Source: an uncultured Verrucomicrobiales bacterium (GTDB taxonomy: Bacteria; Verrucomicrobiota; Verrucomicrobiae; Limisphaerales; CANJSG01). From it: a stretch of 5,920 nucleotides of DNA. Shown here in pieces: positions 1 to 5,536 of the stretch; positions within the stretch are counted from its first letter, which is position 1, and each line of letters begins with the position of its first letter. The notes under the pieces are model-generated. The model saw only the letters and a list, made by a program, of their open reading frames with translations. It had not been told where the DNA came from and did not search any database. Location: NCBI GenBank assembly GCA_946480965.1, contig CAMLMI010000311.1, forward strand, positions 1 to 5,920, read 5' to 3'. The translations under genes and the position numbers were made by a program.

Positions 1-48
1 CCAGTCCGACGTGCTGCCCATGATGATTCCGACAAGGGGTCTGGCCAT
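1..48 (-). CDS. purE: N5-CAIR mutase PurE, N-terminal 16 codons (partial)
   Basis: Reading leftwards from an ATG at 46-48, the 16 codons up to the window edge give MARPLVGIIMGSTSDW. This matches the start of PurE, whose N-terminal strand carries the consensus V-G-I-I-M-G-S-x-S-D-W; the S-x-S-D segment is part of the CAIR phosphate/ribose binding site. PurE is a cytoplasmic octamer that converts N5-carboxyaminoimidazole ribonucleotide to CAIR in purine synthesis. The gene is divergent from rlmN, with 99 bp between the start codons. No Shine-Dalgarno sequence precedes the ATG. Only the start is visible, so class I (bacterial mutase) versus class II cannot be decided from the rest of the protein. 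Confidence 0.85.
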   Translation of the reverse strand, partial: MARPLVGIIMGSTSDW

Positions 49-147
49 AGAACGCCGCGAGCCTAGGGCGTGCGGGTCCGTCAGCGGAAGCGGGAAGTCG
101 GCCTTCGTTGGGCTGGATGAACCGTCGTCCGCCGCTATGCTGCCGCC
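49..147. promoter_or_regulatory. Divergent purE-rlmN intergenic region
   Basis: These 99 bp must carry the promoters of both divergent genes. On the plus strand TATGCT (136-141) is a plausible -10 hexamer. It lies 6 nt before the rlmN GTG, the spacing seen for leaderless transcripts. On the minus strand TAGGCT (65-60) lies 11 nt before the purE ATG and could serve as its -10. No convincing -35 box pairs with either, and neither start has a Shine-Dalgarno sequence. A five-codon ORF (137-151) overlaps the rlmN start codon; I regard it as chance. Confidence 0.3.
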
Positions 148-1278
148 GTGACCGTGGACATCAAATCGTTGAACCGTGACGAACTGGCCGCCCGCTTCGC
201 CGCCTGGGGGCAGCCGGCGTATCGCGTCGATCAGGTTCTCCAGTGGCTCTATCCGCGCCGAGCCGCGAGCTGGGACGCGATGTCCAATCTGCCCAAGGCA
301 CTGCGCGAATTGCTGGCCAAGGAACTCGGCCTGACCACCCACGGCTTGGTCCGTCGCCAAGGCGCGCGGGACACCACGCAGAAGTTTCTCTGGAAGCTTT
401 CCGACGGCGCGATGGTCGAGAGCGTCTTGATCCCGGCGAATCCCGCCCTCTACGGCGACGCCAGCGATCGCCACACGCTGTGTGTCTCCACCCAGGTCGG
501 CTGCGCCTACGGCTGCAAGTTCTGCGCGAGCGGGTTGGACGGCTGGAAACGTAACCTGCGTCCCGAAGAGATCGTCGAGCAGGTCTTCTCCGTGGAACGG
601 CTCTGCGCGGCGGACGACGCCCAGGCGGCGGAAGGCGACCCCAAGTGGGCCGACAAGTCTTCGGGCCGCGCGGTGGACAACCTCGTCATCATGGGCATGG
701 GCGAGCCCCTGGCGAACTACGACAATCTCATCAAAGCCCTGCGCCTGCTCAACGCCCCGTGGGGCGGCAACATCGGCGCGCGCAAGATCACCATCTCCAC
801 CAGCGGCGTGGTGCCCAAGATCAAGCAGCTCGCCACCGAGCCCGAGCAGTTCCGCCTCGCCATTTCCCTGCACGGCGCGACCGACGCCGTCCGCGACCAG
901 ATCATGCCGGTCAACCGCAAGTATCCGCTCGCGGAGCTGACCGCCGCCTGCGAGGAGTTCGTGAAGGCCAAGGGCAAGATGATCACCCTCGAATACATCC
1001 TCCTGGCCGGGATCAACGACGGGCTCGACCAGTCGAAACCGCTGGGCGATCTGGCCCGCCGCTTGAACGCGAAGGTGAACCTCATTCCCTACAACACGGT
1101 GGAAGGTCTGCGCTGGGTGCGGCCCGAAGTGGACGCGCAGGAACGTTTCCTAGCCGGGGTGCAGGAGTCGGGCATGCCGGTCACGTTGCGGCGGGAGAAG
1201 GGGCATGACATCGACGCCGCCTGCGGCCAATTGCGCCTCAAGACGGAGCGGGAATTGGCCACGTCGAGTGCGGATTGA
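148..1278 (+). CDS. rlmN: 23S rRNA (A2503-C2)/tRNA (A37-C2) methyltransferase RlmN
   Basis: A 376-residue radical-SAM methyltransferase that methylates C2 of A2503 in 23S rRNA and of A37 in some tRNAs, acting in the cytoplasm through a methylated-cysteine ping-pong mechanism. The N-terminal accessory domain spans about residues 1-100. The 4Fe-4S motif CxxxCxxC is C119, C123 and C126. The SAM-contacting GMGEP motif is at 183-187. The two mechanistic cysteines are present: C112 (equivalent to E. coli C118) in TLCVSTQVGC and C359 (equivalent to C355) in GHDIDAACGQL. Length is normal (E. coli 384). About 20 polar residues at 153-173, before VDNLVIMGMGEP, look like a lineage-specific insert. The start is GTG at 148; a second GTG at 154 is possible, and neither has a ribosome-binding site. 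It is divergent from purE and has its own hairpin terminator, so it is probably monocistronic. Cfr is a related family, but the GHDIDAACGQL ending and rRNA-housekeeping context favour RlmN. Confidence 0.96.
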   Translation: MTVDIKSLNRDELAARFAAWGQPAYRVDQVLQWLYPRRAASWDAMSNLPKALRELLAKELGLTTHGLVRRQGARDTTQKFLWKLSDGAMVESVLIPANPALYGDASDRHTLCVSTQVGCAYGCKFCASGLDGWKRNLRPEEIVEQVFSVERLCAADDAQAAEGDPKWADKSSGRAVDNLVIMGMGEPLANYDNLIKALRLLNAPWGGNIGARKITISTSGVVPKIKQLATEPEQFRLAISLHGATDAVRDQIMPVNRKYPLAELTAACEEFVKAKGKMITLEYILLAGINDGLDQSKPLGDLARRLNAKVNLIPYNTVEGLRWVRPEVDAQERFLAGVQESGMPVTLRREKGHDIDAACGQLRLKTERELATSSAD

Positions 1279-1279
1279 A

Positions 1280-1304
1280 CGCTCGACGCGAGCGGTTCCG
1301 TTTC
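1280..1304 (+). terminator. Hairpin terminator after rlmN
   Basis: A perfect 6-bp stem CGCTCG/CGAGCG (1280-1285 with 1289-1294) with a 3-nt loop begins 2 nt after the rlmN stop codon. It is followed by GTTCCGTTTCT, a broken U-rich tract. The position and stem are typical of intrinsic termination; the weak tract lowers confidence. Confidence 0.5.
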
Positions 1305-1321
1305 TAGGATGCGGATGTGTT

Positions 1322-1468
1322 GGGTCGGGCGAATGCTCCCGTCAGGCGGTGGGAACGGTTCTCCCGATGGTTAAGATGGATCGACCTCCGGTCACGTCGC
1401 ACGGGGCTCGGGTCATCTTGTCGGGGTGGATCGGTCCAGCAGGTCGGACGGGAGCATTGGCTCGACTC
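1322..1468. repeat. 147-bp element with 22-bp imperfect terminal inverted repeats
   Basis: The left arm (1322-1343) and right arm (1447-1468) are inverted copies matching at 19 of 22 positions. They include a perfect 12-bp core AATGCTCCCGTC (1332-1343) and its complement (1447-1458). A smaller internal pairing AAGAT/ATCTT (1373-1377 with 1415-1419), extended by GACC/GGTC, lies between the arms. No ORF is contained in it and no target-site duplication is evident. It lies between the convergent rlmN and recO genes. It could be a miniature inverted-repeat element, a long-hairpin intergenic repeat or a structured RNA. No copy number can be judged from one window. Confidence 0.55.
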
Positions 1469-1479
1469 CGAGAGCGTCT

Positions 1480-1513
1480 CTGAAAACTTTGCGGGCAGGC
1501 TGCAAGCCTACCC
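1480..1513 (-). terminator. Hairpin terminator after recO
   Basis: An imperfect palindrome begins 2 nt beyond the recO stop codon. GGG-c-AGGCT (1493-1501) pairs with AGCCT-a-CCC (1505-1513) around a GCA loop, giving 8 paired positions and one mismatch. Read on the minus strand it is followed by GCAAAGTTTTCAG, a short U run. The core AGGCTTGCAGCCT resembles dispersed REP-like palindromes, so it may be a repeat unit that also terminates transcription. Confidence 0.45.
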
Positions 1514-1515
1514 CA

Positions 1516-2145
1516 CTATTGAAACAACAAGCGGGCGCGGGCTTCCGGCAGGCGGCTGAGCTGTTGTTCCAGCGGATGCGAGAAGCTCCGGCCGAGTTCC
1601 CGAAGCGTGGCCGGAGACGGTTCGGCGGGCGGTTCATCGGCTTCCAACGCGGTCAACACCGCCAGAGCCGCGGGCGAGAGCTTCATCGCGGCCGGATCGG
1701 CCGCCAAGCCGCAGAGACCGAGCAGCCGCCACTCCAAGCCGAGCAACGACGAACGCGACGGCGCTTGCCGGTCGAGCCGTTGGAACCAATCGGCCAGGAG
1801 ATCGAAGAATTCCGGCACGGGCGTCTCCGTCTCCGTCGCCAGTTCCACCAGCTTCACCGCGTAGGCCGCATGGTCGAGACGCTCGAAGTCGGTGCGGATG
1901 CGGGGGAAGGTGTTTGTCGGCACGGTTTCGCGCAGGGTGTGCAGCTCGGAGCGGCGGCTGCGGACGAAGCTGAAATCGGACTCGAAGAAGAGGTCGATCT
2001 TGCCGCGAAAAGAGGACTTCGACCGACGCGCGCCCTTGGCCACGGTGGCGATGCGCCCTTGATCCCGCGTCAGCCAATGGACGATCAAGCTCGTCTCGGT
2101 GAGCGGCCGGACGCGGAGGGCGAGCCCGTGGGCGGATTCTTCCAT
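1516..2145 (-). CDS. recO: DNA repair/recombination mediator RecO
   Basis: RecO works with RecR (and RecF) to load RecA on SSB-coated single-stranded DNA and to anneal complementary strands. The 209-residue product has the expected N-terminal OB-fold (about residues 6-80). It includes the opening LALRVRPLTETSLIVHWLT, then GRIATVAKGARR, and the RGKIDLFFESDFSF strand typical of the family. A helical domain follows (about 90-150, HAAYAVKLVELATE onward). It is shorter than usual (about 230-260). The shortage falls in the C-terminal half, where many RecO proteins carry a four-cysteine zinc motif. Here only one cysteine remains (GLCGLAADPAAM), so no zinc site is possible. The ATG at 2145 lies 6 bp after the stop codon of the upstream DUF502 gene, implying co-transcription. 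No Shine-Dalgarno sequence is visible. Confidence 0.9.
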   Translation of the reverse strand: MEESAHGLALRVRPLTETSLIVHWLTRDQGRIATVAKGARRSKSSFRGKIDLFFESDFSFVRSRRSELHTLRETVPTNTFPRIRTDFERLDHAAYAVKLVELATETETPVPEFFDLLADWFQRLDRQAPSRSSLLGLEWRLLGLCGLAADPAAMKLSPAALAVLTALEADEPPAEPSPATLRELGRSFSHPLEQQLSRLPEARARLLFQ

Positions 2146-2151
2146 GGACGG

Positions 2152-2793
2152 TCAGGAGCGTTGGGGCTCCTTCGCGGTGGCTTCGAACGAGAGCGAGCCG
2201 AGGCTGATGATGAACTTGATGCCTTCGGAGACCGGCATGTCGATTCGGCGGACGGAACTTTCCGGGACGACGATGAGGAAGCCGGAGGTCGGATTGGGCG
2301 TCGTGGGAATGAAGACATTCACCAGCGGCTCCGTTTGAGGACCGGTCAGTTCCAGCGACGGAGTGCCGGTGATGAAGCCGAGCGCGCGGTGTCCGGGCTG
2401 GGGAAACTCCACGAGCACGACTTCCTGGAAGGAGCTTTTCTTGCCGCTGGTGAAGGCTTCGTTCACCTGCTTGATCGTGCCGTAGATCTTGTTCACCAGC
2501 GGCACGCGGAAGAGCGTCTGGTCGATCAGCCCCAGCGCCTTTCGGCCAACGTAGAAGCGCGCCGTCCGCCCCACCACGGTCAAGAGCACGACGGTGAAGG
2601 CCAGCGCGAGGAGGCTCCACCACCAGGGCACCGAGCCGTCCGGAGCGTGGGTCCATGCGTGGGGCAGGAAGAAGAGCAGGGTATCGGTGAGGGCCGCGAT
2701 GTTCCTCACGATCCACCAGACCAGCCAGACGGTGAGGATGGCCGGCAACAACACGGCCAAGCCGGCGAAGAAATCCGCCCGCCACCGCGCCAT
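2152..2793 (-). CDS. DUF502 family integral membrane protein
   Basis: A 213-residue inner-membrane protein of the DUF502 family, whose biochemical function is unknown. Two transmembrane segments are clear: about residues 8-32 (FFAGLAVLLPAILTVWLVWW) and 57-78 (WWWSLLALAFTVVLLTVVG), joined by a short loop with HAWTHAPDGS. A conserved segment with P-x-V-N-K-I-Y-G-T-I-K-Q follows. The soluble domain carries the family signature VFIPTTPNPTSG at about 160-171, followed by GFLIVVPESSV. The start is uncertain. ATG at 2793 places the first helix about 8 residues in, as in the family. An in-frame GTG at 2808 would add five residues (MSKSV), and neither has a ribosome-binding site. It is the first gene of a probable two-gene transcript with recO. 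Confidence 0.88.
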   Translation of the reverse strand: MARWRADFFAGLAVLLPAILTVWLVWWIVRNIAALTDTLLFFLPHAWTHAPDGSVPWWWSLLALAFTVVLLTVVGRTARFYVGRKALGLIDQTLFRVPLVNKIYGTIKQVNEAFTSGKKSSFQEVVLVEFPQPGHRALGFITGTPSLELTGPQTEPLVNVFIPTTPNPTSGFLIVVPESSVRRIDMPVSEGIKFIISLGSLSFEATAKEPQRS

Positions 2794-2931
2794 GACGCTT
2801 TTTGACACGGCGGGAGCTTAGGCAAGGAAACCCGCAACGCCAGTGTGGAGAACAATGGTCCGCAAGACGGAAGGCCAAGCGGCCCGTCAACGAAGGGGTG
2901 TTTTTGGAAGTTGGGCAGAATGAGGCCGCAC

Positions 2932-3165
2932 ACTGTCATGGAAGCTCTTGTCGGCCACGATTCCTTCGCTTCCACCCGTCCGCCAGGACCGATGCCGCGT
3001 TGGCGGTCGATCCCCTCGAAGCAGCCGACGAAGACCTTCTAGGAATATTACCCCGGGCGGGATGCCGGGTCGTCCGCCCTCGCGGCAGTGCGGCGCGTAG
3101 AGCGCCTCCACGTGGCCGCCGAAGCCCACCTCACCTTTCGTCCGCCGTTTACAACTGGAAATCAA
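2932..3165 (-). pseudogene. Decayed IS1182/IS5-type transposase fragment
   Basis: Three pieces, in the order expected for this family, occur on the minus strand. GRPGIPPGV (3075-3049) is preceded by EALYAP and lies in an open stretch from 3165. VGCFEGIDRQRGI (3029-2991) is in a different frame, one base out. It corresponds to the N-terminal (DUF772) signature G-R-P-x-I-P-P-G-V-Y-F-R-M-L-x-V-G-Y-F-E-G-I-D-S-x-R-G-I. Back in the first frame, IVADKSFHDS (2961-2932) resembles the V-A-D-K-G-Y-H-S motif of the catalytic DDE domain. An intact transposase has roughly 200 residues between the second and third motifs; here there are 30 bases. The fragment therefore has a frameshift plus a large internal deletion and cannot make an active enzyme. 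The first two motifs are strong; the third is tentative. No terminal inverted repeats were identified. Confidence 0.6.
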
Positions 3166-3207
3166 CCTGGGCCAGAAAGGGCTAATCTGCCTTCCCTTAA
3201 GAGATCA

Positions 3208-3279
3208 AAGGCTACAGAGGAGCAAACCGCAAAAGCCCTCGGCGTCTCCCCGCGCCTGATCTCCGGCGCCAAGTGGATC
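3208..3279 (+). pseudogene. Helix-turn-helix fragment, ParB/phage-regulator-like
   Basis: One plus-strand frame reads KATEEQTAKALGVSPR followed by LISGAKWI. This resembles a helix-turn-helix of the type A-A-x-A-L-G-V-S-x-R-x-I-x-x-A-K-x-I found in ParB-like and phage-borne DNA-binding proteins. Flanking residues in the same frame are Arg/Pro/Trp/Cys-rich and unlike a protein, so the signal covers only about 24 codons with no start or stop of its own. I read it as debris of a mobile-element gene. Chance resemblance is possible. Confidence 0.25.
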
Positions 3280-3736
3280 ACGGAGCCGCGATGGATGCCC
3301 TGCAAGCCGCGTGCTTGGCGATCCACGACATGCGACCTGCGTCATCTGTGCACAGGGCTCCGCAGACACATTTCAGCGTCGCTACCGGATTGTCTGGGGA
3401 CGATGCCAGGGTGGTAATCCGAGGGGGCTCAAAATCCAGCCCGTCCATGTCGTAAATGTCCGCATCGGTCACCGAACTTCCTGCGTGCATAGATGCCTTT
3501 CCCGCTCCTCGGAGACCGCCCCAACAACCGTCTCAGAAACGCCAAGGTTGATTGTGTGCCTCTGAAACTGAACCCGGTTTCCCGAGCTGGCAATTGGTCA
3601 AATGCCGTCGTGGAACCGGTGGACGATGCCCGGGTAAAATGGGGTTGCCGAGGGGCCTTGGGCCTCTACCTTGCGGCGGGACATTGCAGGTTGAACCGGG
3701 GCGAATTGGGCCGCTTCAAACCATCATCGGGCTTAC
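3280..3736. other. Stretch without a recognisable gene
   Basis: I see no conserved protein here. The best open stretch is on the minus strand from an ATG at 3490 to a stop at 3278 (70 codons). It begins MHAGSSVTDADIYDMDGLDF and has a less biased composition than other frames, with three cysteines late in the sequence. I cannot assign it, and its start has no ribosome-binding site. A small hairpin AGGGGCC-TTG-GGCCTCT (3651-3667, one G-U pair) lies towards the end, about 70 bp before the small membrane ORF. Otherwise both strands are full of stops or give Arg/Pro/Cys-rich translations typical of non-coding GC-rich DNA. Confidence 0.4.
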
Positions 3737-3901
3737 ATGAATTCCAGAAGCAAGCGGCTGGCACTTGCTGTCGTCGCCGTTCTCGCAACATTCGTTTACG
3801 CATGGGCCGCGTCGAAGGTTTACGAACGAAGAGGCCAGCCGGACAAATACGAACCCAGGGAAGCTCCCGCGCCGATCCAGATGGACACCACTTCGGTCTG
3901 A
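3737..3901 (+). CDS. Possible small single-pass membrane protein (54 aa)
   Basis: ATG at 3737 opens a 54-codon frame ending at TGA 3899-3901. The product starts with a basic cap (MNSRSKR). A hydrophobic helix follows at about residues 8-25 (LALAVVAVLATFVYAWAA). A hydrophilic, proline-rich tail (KVYERRGQPDKYEPREAP) continues to the end. This is the pattern of a signal-anchored small inner-membrane protein with its N-terminus in the cytoplasm. Alternatively A25 could be part of a signal-peptide cleavage site. A strong hairpin lies 29 nt downstream of the stop codon. No family is recognised, there is no Shine-Dalgarno sequence (true of every gene here), and codon usage is less GC-skewed than in the neighbours. 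A competing, longer overlapping frame has an implausible composition. Confidence 0.4.
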   Translation: MNSRSKRLALAVVAVLATFVYAWAASKVYERRGQPDKYEPREAPAPIQMDTTSV

Positions 3902-3930
3902 GCAACCGTCCAGCCGCCCGGCAACGAAAA

Positions 3931-3962
3931 TCCCCGCTGCCGGCGACGTTCGGCAACGGGGA
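3931..3962. terminator. Strong GC-rich hairpin, possible bidirectional terminator
   Basis: TCCCCG-c-TGCCG (3931-3942) pairs with CGGCA-a-CGGGGA (3951-3962): 11 pairs with one internal C/A mismatch around an 8-nt loop. On the plus strand it follows the 54-aa ORF but has only GGGTTAGTTT after it. On the minus strand it is followed by TTTTCGTT, a better U tract, so it may equally stop leftward transcription. Confidence 0.45.
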
Positions 3963-3980
3963 GGGTTAGTTTGATGTTGG

Positions 3981-4054
3981 TCGGTGCCGGCGTTCCGTAG
4001 GCGCGAAGATCGCGTCCCGCCTTAACGCTCGGCACCGATGGGGCAGGCCCCATC
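3981..4054. repeat. Composite palindromic element: long nested stem plus tight hairpin
   Basis: TCGGTGCCGGCGTT (3981-3994) pairs with AACGCTCGGCACCGA (4024-4038): 14 pairs and one bulged base. Inside it are AGGCG/CGCCT (3999-4003 with 4018-4022) and CGCG/CGCG around AAGAT, so the whole arm folds as one nested stem. Immediately beyond, and sharing its first two bases, GATGGGGC-AG-GCCCCATC (4037-4054) is a perfect 8-bp inverted repeat with a 2-nt centre. No coding potential accompanies it. It looks like a REP/BIME-like intergenic repeat or a structured RNA. Only a genome-wide copy search would separate these. Confidence 0.55.
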
Positions 4055-4082
4055 TACAATACGGACTCCGGAGCCGAATCTT

Positions 4083-4413
4083 TCACGCCGCCGCTTGGTT
4101 TGCCGTCTGGGCGAGTTGCTTGGCTTCGTCGAACCCGACGACGTTTGGCTCTGAGGGAGCCTCCAGAGGGTGATTTTGGGCCAAAAGGTCGTCGAGAGCT
4201 GCGGCACCGCATCAAGGCTCTTTCCGGGAGTCGTTGGCGTCGCAGAGGTCGCGGTTTTCCCCCAAGCAAGAGCGCTTCGGAATAAGTCCCTTCGATGATG
4301 ATGTGGCAGGTCGTTGCGTGCTTATCTGCGGAAACCTCACGGGCGATCTTGAGTCGGCTGAATACTCGATCCGCGTCGATGCTGCTCCCTCCGGTGATGA
4401 CGGTTGCGTTCAT
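4083..4413 (-). pseudogene. Broken reading frame, unknown protein
   Basis: From an ATG at 4413 one frame gives a plausible start, MNATVITGGSSIDADRVFSR, continuing through HIIIEGTYSEALLLGG, then turns Arg-rich near 4262. A second frame, one base away, is protein-like from about 4262 (ENRDLCDANDSRKEP). It meets a TGA at 4214-4212 and then continues ALDDLLAQNHPLEAP to GFDEAKQLAQTANQAAA and a TGA at 4085-4083. Together these suggest one gene split by a frameshift and a nonsense codon. I do not recognise the family. The plus strand over 4290-4485 also translates to something protein-like, so the strand assignment is not certain. An inverted repeat lies 41 bp upstream of the ATG. Confidence 0.3.
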
Positions 4414-4453
4414 GGTGTCTTCGAGTTGAGTTGTTCGCCATCCCCGAAAGACC

Positions 4454-4484
4454 CAATTCCGGTTGCCAAAGGTTGCCGGAATTG
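4454..4484. repeat. 9-bp perfect inverted repeat, operator-like
   Basis: CAATTCCGG (4454-4462) and CCGGAATTG (4476-4484) are perfect inverted copies separated by 13 nt. A direct repeat GGTTGCC (4461-4467 and 4471-4477) overlaps the inner edges. It sits 41 bp upstream of the ATG of the broken minus-strand frame, where an operator would lie. It could also be a simple hairpin or part of an element boundary. Confidence 0.3.
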
Positions 4485-4574
4485 ACCGATTGAACCTGAT
4501 AAAACCGCCTTGCTTGCGATTGCGCTAGCGGAGCGGCGTTTGTTGGAAGCGCCTGTTTTCTAGGCTTTAGGAAG

Positions 4575-4649
<75 letters not shown>

Positions 4650-4664
4650 AACCAGCGGGCGTGT

Positions 4665-4693
4665 TGTTTCGGGGATTTCTCGAGGCAAGTCAA
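4665..4693 (-). promoter_or_regulatory. Candidate promoter of the tRNA gene
   Basis: TTGACT (4693-4688, minus strand) is a near-consensus -35 box. Seventeen bases on, the hexamer is GAAACA (4670-4665), a poor -10 match. The next bases, ACACGCCCGC, are GC-rich, as in discriminators of stable-RNA promoters. Transcription would begin about 9 nt before the tRNA, a usual spacing. A 6-bp inverted repeat TCGAGG/CCTCGA (4680-4685 with 4695-4700) overlaps the -35 box. Confidence 0.3.
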
Positions 4694-4737
4694 ACCTCGA
4701 TTTGTTGCCCGAAAGACCGGCCGAGCGACTCGGTGAA

Positions 4738-5490
4738 TCACGCGAGTTCGATCCCCACGGGGCAATGGTCGGAGCCGAGAATCTTGGGCAGGATGTAGGC
4801 GCGTTTCAGCTTGGGGCGGAGCGCGCGGCTGATCATCACGTAGTCGATGCGCCAGCCCACGTTCCGGCCACGGGCGCCGCCCATTGGGCTCCACCAGCTG
4901 TAGTGGCCGCCGCCTTTCTCGAACTCCCGGAAGGTGTCCACGAAGCCGGATTCGACGACCTTGGTGAACCCGGCCCGTTCCTCGGGGGTGAAGCCGTGAT
5001 TCTTCACGTTGGCCTTGGGGTTGGCCAAATCGATCTCAGTGTGGGCGACGTTCAGATCGCCGCAGAAGATGACCGGCTTCGTCTTCTCCAAACCCTTCAA
5101 GTAGGCGAGGAAGTCGCGGTCCCATTCTTGGCGATAGGGCAGGCGGGTGAGTTCCCGCTGGGAGTTGGGAACGTAAACATTGACCAAGAAAAAGTCGGCG
5201 AACTCGGCGGTGATGACGCGGCCTTCGCGGTCGTGATGGCCGTGGCCGATGCCGAGCGTGACCTGTTTGGGAGTGGTTTTGCTGAAGATGGCGGTGCCGG
5301 AATAGCCCTTCTTTTCCGCGCTGTTCCAACAAACCGAATAGTGGCCGGGCCAAACGGGTTCGACATCTGCTGGAGCGCACTTCGTCTCCTGGAGGCAGAG
5401 GATGTCGGGATCTTCGGCGGCGAGGAATTCGAGGAAGTTCTTCTTCAGCACGGCGCGCAGGCCGTTGACGTTCCACGAGAGCAATTTCAT
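4738..5490 (-). CDS. xth: Exodeoxyribonuclease III / AP endonuclease
   Basis: A 250-residue Mg-dependent endonuclease/exonuclease/phosphatase-fold enzyme. It cleaves DNA 5' of abasic sites and removes 3' blocks and nucleotides from duplex DNA in base-excision repair. Active-site motifs are complete: SWNVNGLRA (N7), LQETK (E35, metal), [10 protein letters not shown] (63-71), VNVYVPNS (Y106), GDLNVAH (D145, N147) and C-terminal [11 protein letters not shown] (D241, H242). RLPYRQEWD (116-124) is typical of the ExoA/APE1 branch rather than E. coli XthA. The start is ATG 5490, because [10 protein letters not shown] is where the family begins. The frame is open further upstream (TTG at 5526), but those residues are not family-like. 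It follows the PAS-AraC gene by 46 bp on the same strand, so co-transcription is possible. Confidence 0.95.
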   Translation of the reverse strand: MKLLSWNVNGLRAVLKKNFLEFLAAEDPDILCLQETKCAPADVEPVWPGHYSVCWNSAEKKGYSGTAIFSKTTPKQVTLGIGHGHHDREGRVITAEFADFFLVNVYVPNSQRELTRLPYRQEWDRDFLAYLKGLEKTKPVIFCGDLNVAHTEIDLANPKANVKNHGFTPEERAGFTKVVESGFVDTFREFEKGGGHYSWWSPMGGARGRNVGWRIDYVMISRALRPKLKRAYILPKILGSDHCPVGIELA

Positions 5491-5536
5491 GGGAGGATGC
5501 TGGCGGCCGCCCACGGGCGAGGCCAAGCGGGAAACC

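Noticed and set aside
1426..2805. Plus-strand open frame of 459 codons across recO and DUF502
   Set aside because: It is antisense to two recognised genes and its translation is a Gly/Arg/Glu/His-rich composition typical of the complement of GC-rich coding DNA.
1634..2890. Minus-strand open frame of 418 codons overlapping recO and DUF502 in another frame
   Set aside because: It is Arg/Pro/His-rich with no motifs; the other minus-strand frame holds the real proteins.
3493..3969. Plus-strand frame of 158 codons
   Set aside because: It is rich in Arg, Cys, Gly and Pro with no hydrophobic core or motif. The overlapping 54-residue frame at 3737 has a much more natural composition.
4211..4216. 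In-frame TGA as a selenocysteine codon
   Set aside because: There is no recognisable selenoprotein family, no evident SECIS hairpin directly after it, and the frame also needs a frameshift upstream; decay is simpler.
4501..4570. Terminator for the tRNA (CGCC/GGCG stem followed by TTTT at 4504-4501 on the minus strand)
   Set aside because: The stem is only 4 bp around a 26-nt loop and lies about 35 nt downstream; too weak to annotate.
2809..4574. CRISPR array or tandem repeats
   Set aside because: No regularly spaced direct repeats occur; the repeats seen are all inverted.
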